NCBI GenBank assembly: GCA_963281255.1
Contig: OY725488.1
Coordinates: 620,001-684,000, forward strand
DNA length: 64,000 nt
Direction: 5' to 3'
Origin: Aphrocallistes beatrix
Taxonomy: Eukaryota; Porifera; Hexactinellida; Sceptrulophora; Aphrocallistidae
Shown here: positions 53,101 through 62,100 of the stretch, piece by piece
Layout of the letters: every line of letters starts with the position of its first letter
Numbering within the stretch: position 1 is the stretch's first letter
Program-made: the position numbers and the translations under genes
The notes under the pieces: model-generated
Told to the model about the DNA's origin: nothing
The model's database searches: none
The model's input: only the letters and a program-made list of their open reading frames with translations

Positions 53101-56100
53101 CTTTGGTCTCTACAATTATGCAAATATCATATATGAATCTTTCCTACTAAATGTTTGCACGTGTTCCAAAATTTCCATTGGTGTTTGTCCACTTTTAATC
53201 AAAGCGATTTTTGTGAGCATCATTTTAGATTGTTTCACTTCTAAAACAAACCTTGAATACAATTTAGAATATATTTCGAATACAATCAACATCTACAATT
53301 TGCCATTAGAGATGAGTGGAATACTATGTGTTATGGTAACTCCCTCACTGTTGCATACATTGACTACGCGTACAACAGTGAAACTAAAAAGAAATAACAA
53401 CCCGGTTGGTTATTATTCGGAAAAGTTATCAGTTAGAATTGCGGATAAGAAGTACACTATATTTAAACTAAAATCCCAAACCTTTCGGGATAGCTGTGCT
53501 TTGTGTTTAATGTTTATTTAATTCATTTATAGTTCCTTCATCGTCCGTCCGCAACCTAACAACCTCCACAACACTGCAGAATGCCACATCCATCCTTGTG
53601 AGTTGGAGTGTACCAATTCCGAATGATCTGAACGGAGTTCTTCTCAACTACTCTGTCACCTACTTTGGTATTGAGATCGACACAACTACCAGGGTTATCT
53701 ACTTGTCTAATCCTGGATTCGGAGATCAGACACTCACTCTAACTAATCTCCAAGAATACACAACTTATTCCATCAATGTATCTTCCTATACAAAAGTGGG
53801 TAAAGGTCCTGATGCTATTGTCACGCAGAGAACTAATGAAGATGGTGAGTATGCATACTCTTATACAACACAGCTGACATAGTAGAATATGTTTATTATT
53901 CACTAATTTAATCTGTTTAGTTCCATTTGCTATTCCCACAAACTTCAGAGCTGTTTCCATTTCTCCTACCATCGTGAGCGTGACCTGGGATCCTCCTCCC
54001 ATCTACGATCAGAACGGAGTCATTACCAGCTACACACTCACCTACAGAGGTGTGGAGAGAGACACAGCCTTGGAAACAGTTGTGATACCAGTCCTGAACG
54101 GTATCAGCTACATAGAGCCAGAACTGACTGAATTAGAAGAGAATACTAATTACGTTGTTACACTGAGAGCTAACACTATTGTTGGAGATGGTCCTACTAC
54201 TTCCTTAAATGTGTTGACGATTCAAGATAGTAAGTTATATATGTTTATTTCGCTGATGTCTTGCAGTAGGCTGGACTAGTGGTGCAGAAAATCTTTGATA
54301 CGAAGCGTTGCGATGATGAAATTGTAAAATTACTGATTAAGAAATAACAAAGCACTGCATATAAATATTTGATATATTTCTCAGTCTATTATAACTTTAA
54401 ATTTCTAATAGTTCCACGAGATTCACCAAGATACCTGCTAATTGAAGCTGTGACTAACACAGCTATTACAGTAAACTGGTCTGCTCCACTCATTGACTTG
54501 ATAGATGGAGACCTCACTGGCTATGAGGTCGTGTATCACGGATTTGTGATAGATACGGAAGAGAGAGTTGAAAGGATTAATACATCAAGTTTAGAGAATC
54601 AAACCATTGTTCTATCAAATCTGGAAGACTTTACATTGTATTTCGTATCTGTGAGAGCTGCCACCATAGGACTCGGTCCTGCGATAACTGGTACAGTCCG
54701 TACCTTGGAAGCAGGTATGTTTAGTGTTACAATGTGTGTTTCTGTTATAGAGATATATTTCATGAATTATGTTGTATAGCACCAACTGGAGTTCCTTCTA
54801 ACTTCACCAGCTCAGCAGTGACACCACGCACCATTAACATCACATGGTACGCTCCTCCCTATCCGGACCTCAACGGTCTGCTGACTCGTTACACACTCAC
54901 CTACCAGGGATCGCAACGAGACACAGAAGAGCGAATCGTGAATATCCCAACTGAGAGCCGATCCAACACCTCTCTGACTGTGACAGGTCTGGAAGAGGAC
55001 ACTACCTTCACCATCACAATTCAAGCTCACACCATCATAGGAGCTGGTCCTATCACATCGACAACCGTACTCACTCCTGAAGATGGTATGACATTTCTCT
55101 TGAACTGAATTTTGAGTGCTTAGGTCTAATTTTTCTCTGGGTACCATATATACCCCTAAATTATATCGTAGACGATACACGTATCAGATCCATATCCAAT
55201 ATTTAACCTCCACCAATAATTTATTTTCAAACCACCTCTATCTGCTGCCCACATTACCAGTTTATTAATACTTACTTATAACAGATTATTGGCATTTATT
55301 TACTTTATGTCTCTGTAGCATATATAATCATCTGAATCAAATAGTCGTTTATTCGTTATTTTATATGTAGTTCCTTCCTCATCTGTCCTTGATCTAACAA
55401 CTTCAACATTGCAACTGGATGCCACATCAATTATTGTGACATGGAGGGCACCAATTGCAAACGATCAGAACGGAGTTCTTGTCAACTATTCTATCACCTA
55501 CTTTGGTATCGAGATTGACACAGATACCAGAATCATCTACATACCTAATCCTGTTGGAGATCAATCATTTACTCTAACAAATCTCCAAGAATACACAACT
55601 TATTCCATTAATGTGTCTTCCTATACGAAAGTTGGTAAAGGTCCTGATGCCACTGATGCAATTGTCAGAGAGAGAACCAATCAAGATAGTGAGTTCAAAT
55701 GAAAGCTTTAAAAGCATATAAATACATTGTATTATTACACAGTGAAATTATAGCGGGTAAATCCGTTACCATCCATCATGTGCAAGATAGTATTGTCATT
55801 TATTTTAATCGTTTTGAGTGAAATCTCAGGAGTTAATTACCATGAATACATTTAGAACCTTCTGGACCTCCTCTGATGCTCAAGTCATTCCCCATCTCCT
55901 CAACTACAATTCTTGTGGAGTGGAGAGTTCCTAATATCTATGATCAGAATGGCATTTTGACTGCATTTACAATTCGCTATTCAAGTCCGAATACTGAACG
56001 CGAAAGAATATTACCAGTTTCAGACAACAGTACTCGGTTTAGTTTTGTACTGCAGTCACTAGAGGAAGCGACCATGTACAGCATAACTGTAGCAGCTTCT

Positions 56101-59100
56101 ACCATTAAGGGCAGTGGTCCAGTCACCCCGATTCCCACAGTTTCAAGAACCTTTAATGCAGGTTAGTTTGAATGACTAGAAACCGTACCTCCTGGTATTT
56201 TAATTACAACAAGCGCGCTTCGCTTGTTCGCGTTGCGCGGCTTGCGGACACTGCGTGTCCGCAGAGTCGCCCTGCGGGCGCCTAGAGATACTCAATCTAA
56301 CCTATTCTGGGATTTTTTTTACTTCATATAAATATTTTAAACAAAGGTTAACAAAAAATTTCTCATATCGATCCGAAAATATCTAGCCTATTTTTTTAAA
56401 TTTGTTTACTTTATGTATCTATCGTGAACAAAAGTAAACAAATTAATATAATTATTTTATAATTATTATATAATTATTATATAATTATTATATAATTATT
56501 TTATAATTATTATATAATTATTATATAATTATTATATAATTATTTTATAATTATTATATAATTATTATATAATTATTATATAATTATTATATAATTATTA
56601 TATAATTATTATATAATTATTTTATAATTATTATATAATTATTATATAATTATTATATAATTATTTTATAATTATAATATAATTATTCAAGCGCGCTTCG
56701 CGGCTTGCAGACACTACGTGTCTGCAGATTTCCCCAGTGGGCGCTTGTGATATTAGAGAAACAAAACGTCGCTTTCCTGTTTTATACTAAGTACGCTGCA
56801 TTGTCATTTGCCTACGGTTACATTTATGAAATCAGAGCTGTAGCAGAAATTTTGTTTCGTGATAAATATAATTTACTTCGTATTAAGTCAACTAATCCTG
56901 AATGTAAGCTCAATTTGAATACACAAAGTTCACATTGCTAAAGATTATTATACTTAAATAATCAACTCCAGTCCATGTCGTTAAAAGTTATTTTATGATC
57001 GAATTGATTGATCGTAGCATATAACACACTTTAATTGTTGTTAACAATCAAATTATAGACTCAAAATAGCAGTATTCAATCATTTATATGAAATAGAATA
57101 GTGTGAATGGCATTATAAAAGGCTGATAATTGATTGGTTCTCACATAAACCAATGAATTTCAATCACAAATAGTCCTTTTGATTGTATGCATAAGTCACT
57201 ACCATTTTATTCCAATGTATTTGCATTATAAAATAATCGAATTTGATTGGTCAGCACATTTTGTCACCTATCTCAGCGAGGTGCGAACATTTCGCTTAGA
57301 TCTTCGAACTTAATCCTAGATTCATCATTTGACACCTACATGCCAAATTTCGTATCTCTACGACTTGCCAATTCTTCAATCAATTCGGACAAACAAACAA
57401 ACAAACAAACAAACAAAAATCCTAGAGTTTTAATATATAAGATTATAACAAAAAGATAGATGAATTTCTTGAAAAATGAATTTAACAGAAATAAAATATT
57501 GCTTAACAACATAATATAATTAACTTAAACCAACACTTAATAGCTCCTGCAAGAGCACCCCGCAACGTGCTCATCCATGACATCACACCGACTACAATAT
57601 CTCTGACCTGGGAAGCTCCGAAAGAAGAAGAAATCAATGGACTGATAGAGAGGTATGTCCTCACCTACACTGGATCTTCCAATGGAGACACTGAGCCCCA
57701 TACGCTACCCTTCACTGATGGCCTAGACCGATTGCAAACGGCAGATCTCATCGATTTACAAGAAGATACTTCTTACACGATTCGAATAGTCCTGTTTTCT
57801 TCTGGACAAGTGAGCCCTGCAGCAATGGTAGAAGTTAGAACTCGTCAAGCAGGTTAGTTATTTGGATACGATTGCTCAGCATATTAGTTCTGTTAATCGA
57901 TATTCTCTCTTCTTTATTCAGCCCCCAATGGTACTGTACTAAACCTGGAAGTAACTGAGGCAAGTCCTTTCGCCTCACTCATTTCATGGGATCCTCCTGA
58001 ACCTCGATTCCAAAACGGACCTATTCTTGAATATAGGATAGTCACCCAATATACAGACCCAAATATCACCAGTCCAGATCTAGGTTTGAATTTCTTTTGG
58101 GAGAATTATACCAACGAGACACAGATCCTGCTGAGAGAATTGAGACCTGGTATCAACTTCACTTCGACGGTTTTACCAATAAATGAAGTTGGATTTGGTC
58201 CAAATTCCTCAACGATATATAACATGACTGTTGGTAAGTGCATTTATCGAATTCATATGTATGTATAGTCATTCAAATATCGTTATTTGAAATTGGAATT
58301 CGCCGCGAAGTGTCAGCAAGCGAAGCGCGCTTGTACTTTTAATTAAAGTGGAACTCGTTTTGTAAGTACTCGGCTTAAGAGGTACTCTCGGATAATATTT
58401 ACCTCTCCGATTTTTTCACCTATCTGATCCATTATAAACAATTCGGTTAATACGTAGCGATAAGACGTACTATTCCTCCAACAAAATGATTCCCCCAACA
58501 AAATGAAATGTACTATTTTAAATTACGTACTTTTTCCTGTCTCCCAGGCTGGTAGGTCTTAGTCGAGTTCTACGGTAATCTAAACTGATTCTTTATAGAA
58601 ACAATTCCTGTGATCATCATCCCTGAATCAGATGTCTTCATAACTGTACAACAAGCTATGCAAAATGAATTCTCAAGATTCTATCAATGTGTTGCAGTCG
58701 CTAATCCCATCCCTCTCATCCAGTGGGTTTTAAATGATGACAGTTTGTTAAATAGTCCTAACATTACTATCAATGGATCGACTCTGGTGCCGGGCAGTAA
58801 TATTTACACGTGTGTGGCCAGAAGTAGGAATGGGATGGATAATCTCACAGTATCAATCATTCTGGTGTCGGAACAAATCGATGTAAACACTCTCCTATCG
58901 ACCCAGGACCAGGTCAGCGAACAGGAGAGTCTGAATGAGGAAGAAACGGAAGATTTGTCTTCGTTGATTCTTACTAGCGTCCAAGGTGTGAATAATAGCA
59001 TGAGTACAGAGAACGGAACGGACAACAGTTCAGTTATTATCGTAACTGCAGTTTCCGGCCTTTATTCTGATGTGATTCGACTGGCAGATAACAGCATCTC

Positions 59101-62100
59101 AGAAAATACCACAGAAAGTCTATTTGGATCTGGGGGAGAGTTGGTTAGAACTACCCAGGCAAACCAGGGAGAAGCTCAAGACATTCGGATCACGATAAAT
59201 AATGCTGTAAGTTCTTTTGGGAGCTGAAACAAGTGTTTATTAACAGTGGCCTAACTTAGATTATTTTGAAGTTTTATCTATTAATTAATATTTTGTATTT
59301 TTAGGATATCCCAGAAGTCTGCCAAAGTTTATTACAAGATTTACTAAATGTTACTTCAACTTTCGGGCCTCTGGCCATCTCAATAAACGGAATAGAAGAC
59401 CTAGGAATAAAATTTGTTGATAATCAACTCCAAAATAGAAGCGGCTTGCAAGTGTTTAATTTACCAGAACGTGGAATTTTCTTTGAAGCTCAGGCTTTGA
59501 ATGATTCTTTCCAAATGAATGAAACAATGACATTCCCACAAAACAGATCCGCAGGTGGAACTGAACAAATAAATGTGCCAGGAATGGTATTGGAAACACT
59601 GAGAAGTAACAATAGTGCATCAAATATCTCGGTCAGCTTTTGAATACCTTAATCACTATTCCATATATGGAAACTACCTATTATCGTTACTTATCTTTAC
59701 AGATATCGACTACGGTGATAGGAGATGTGCAGGCTAATATCAGCAGAATAGTCACATTTAATCTTCGCATATCGAACGGGAGTTCCTCTTTCTCAACATC
59801 AGATCTTAACGGAAGTAGTGTGAGTAGGACATTTAATTTAATTCTTGGAAAAAATCAATATCCATAATAGTCATAAATGAAAATAGAAATACTAATGAAA
59901 GGGACTATATCACTACTTGGATTGAAAGGGGTATCTGTATTTACAGGTAGACTTGGGATTCACTTAGATCGTAGGGCTTCTCCGTTACCCTCGCTTCATT
60001 TGACCTTATAGATTCCATTGGGTTGCTATTGGTACCGTTTCCATCTGAGTGATCGTTTTCTAGCCTCTCAGGGTAAAACTGGGGTTCTCTGTCTCCGCTA
60101 GACCTGTAGCAACGGAACAGCATCATTCCTTGCACCACCACTATCAAAAGTAACACTACAACGATCAGGCCCAGGATTCCTATTACTATATAAAGGATGG
60201 TCTCTTGTTCTAAACCCACTCTTCCAGCTGGGATTAGTGTCGGTTCTGTCTGGAAAGTAATGTTTGAACTGGACATAACCTTTGGACTTGTGGTACTGGA
60301 GACAGAAGGCATTAATGTTGTCGTGCTAGGGCTTGAATTAATCGAATTACTCTGATATTTAGCAAGAAGTAACTCGGTTAAATTGCTCCCTGTTAAAACA
60401 TCCAAATTACTTGCATTACTAAAGCTCACTTCGCTCAGAAGTAACACTCTAGAGTCAGTTGGATAGCTGAAAACGATCTTCAAATAGCTGACGTCAAACA
60501 TAGTAGATCCATCGAACTGAACCTCATTTTCAAACTGATCATATACCATAAAGTCACTGTAGTCTACAATGCGACCGTTTTCGTTATCCCATAGCTTAAC
60601 TATAAAATCACTTATTTGATACTGTCCATTGAATAAAAATGTGATGTGGGGGTTGTTTGTTGCACAAATTGACCAACCCAAGTAGAGATCTGGATTTTCT
60701 GACGGTGTTATACCTAAAGTATACAAAAATAGTTAATATTATATGATACGGGATGGTCAAGGTAGAGCATTTCGATTCCTACCTATTGATCCATCTGTCA
60801 AAATCCCAGCACCACCACTGAGGAGTCCCAGAGAATCAACACCTGTGTACTCAGTGTCCTTGTGCATATATCCGTTTATCACAGCATCTGGGTACGGCAT
60901 TATGTACTGGAGTAACGGCTCCATGTTGATTTCAGGTGGGTTTAGGTTGCCAGGGCCCATCGGGCGCGGACATCCGTATATCCCAACCCTTAAGCACACT
61001 GATTGAGTTTCACTAGGATCTGGCGCTTGTAAAAACTCGATCACCTAGCAAATGAATAGGTATCATTGGGAAGCTTCTTTGAAGAGATATATTTACGCAT
61101 ATTGGCACTTACATTCAATTTCACAACATCAGCTGCGATTGGTTGGAAGTTTATTCTTATGGACCTTCCTTGACCCTTGAACCCCAGCTGTTGGAGATTG
61201 ATGATAGGTTCTCCCATATTATCCACCTCGGCAGCATACGGGGCCTGTATCGAAACGAATTCAGAGGTGTTAAGTTCGGATCTAACTGTCAATTTTAGTT
61301 TAGTAATATAATTGCTCATTTGGGATCCACACTTGCTGCCAGACTCGAATCCGTTTTGAATCTCGATTGCTGTTATCCAGTAGCTCTCATCATCTGGTAT
61401 GTCATCCAAAGCAAACATCGGCGATGTAAATATGATCTGATTTTCACCACCACCATATCTCAGCTCCCATGCGTCCGTACCGCCCACTATTGGGATCCCT
61501 TGCGTTAAATTCTCATTTGGAGCGCCGCTGTTTTCTATTAGATATGCTTGTCGACCAGGGCCTTTAGGTCCTTTGTTAATTTTTTCCAATATCGCCTCAT
61601 TGCATGGTTTTGCTCCCAGCAATATATTCCAGCAGAATGAGGTTAACAATACAACAAGATAGCAATATTTCACACCTAGCATTATTTATATTTTAAAATA
61701 GTTTATGCCAGTATATATCGGCACACACAGTAGGCAGATGGTAGCTGTTTACGATCGCATGGACATCACAGGAATGCATATAAATCGTAGGCTTTATATA
61801 TTTACTGCTACAGCAGTGAATCTATATCAGAGGAGGTTCAACTGATTCCCGATTGGAAACCGTAAAATAATGTTGTTTCGGATTATAGTCGACTAAATAC
61901 TGCCCGATGACGATAATGTTGATAGCAATGAAGAAAAAATTAAGAGTTTAGATAAGAATGCTTGATTAGTGATTACCATCAGATACTTAGGTATCTTTAT
62001 TGTTAGTAAAACCTATATCAATAAGTTTGCATTAGTTCAGCCATGTGTTGATTGCGAATCCTGACTTTAATAGAGCTGGATAGAGAAATGATTAGTTACT

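Larger units (their letters stand above)
56205..57420 (-). repeat. Interspersed repeat R1, composite copy 4
   Basis: Starts with the GC-rich palindromic end (CTTGCGGACACTGCGTGTCC), repeats a similar GC-rich end at about 56691-56745, and finishes with ATTTGACACCTACATGCC … ATTCGGACAAACAAAC at about 57325-57400. It probably consists of two overlapping or nested copies. The enclosing intron is 56162-57543. Confidence 0.65.

Noticed and set aside
53213..53521. 102-codon open frame in a gene C intron
   Set aside because: No domain, no counterpart in paralogous introns and A/T-driven composition.
46380..55085. Regularly spaced repeats reminiscent of a CRISPR-like or satellite array
   Set aside because: The repeats are ~300-bp FN3 exons with introns, translating to intact domains.
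54812..55180. Long minus-strand open frame over a class G FN3 exon (also 50777-50995 and 52769-52987)
   Set aside because: These recur only because the FN3 exons recur; each is antisense to a clearly coding exon with proper splice sites.
56705..56941. 78-codon open frame beside the R1 repeat
   Set aside because: It starts within the repeat's GC-rich end and has no protein features.
59305..59643. Stop codon TGA at 59641 taken as the end of a truncated receptor C
   Set aside because: A gtcagc donor 10 bp upstream keeps frame and aligns with the exon junction of genes A and B; the GAIN, GPS and 7TM exons continue in phase. The donor is weak, so this should be confirmed by transcripts.
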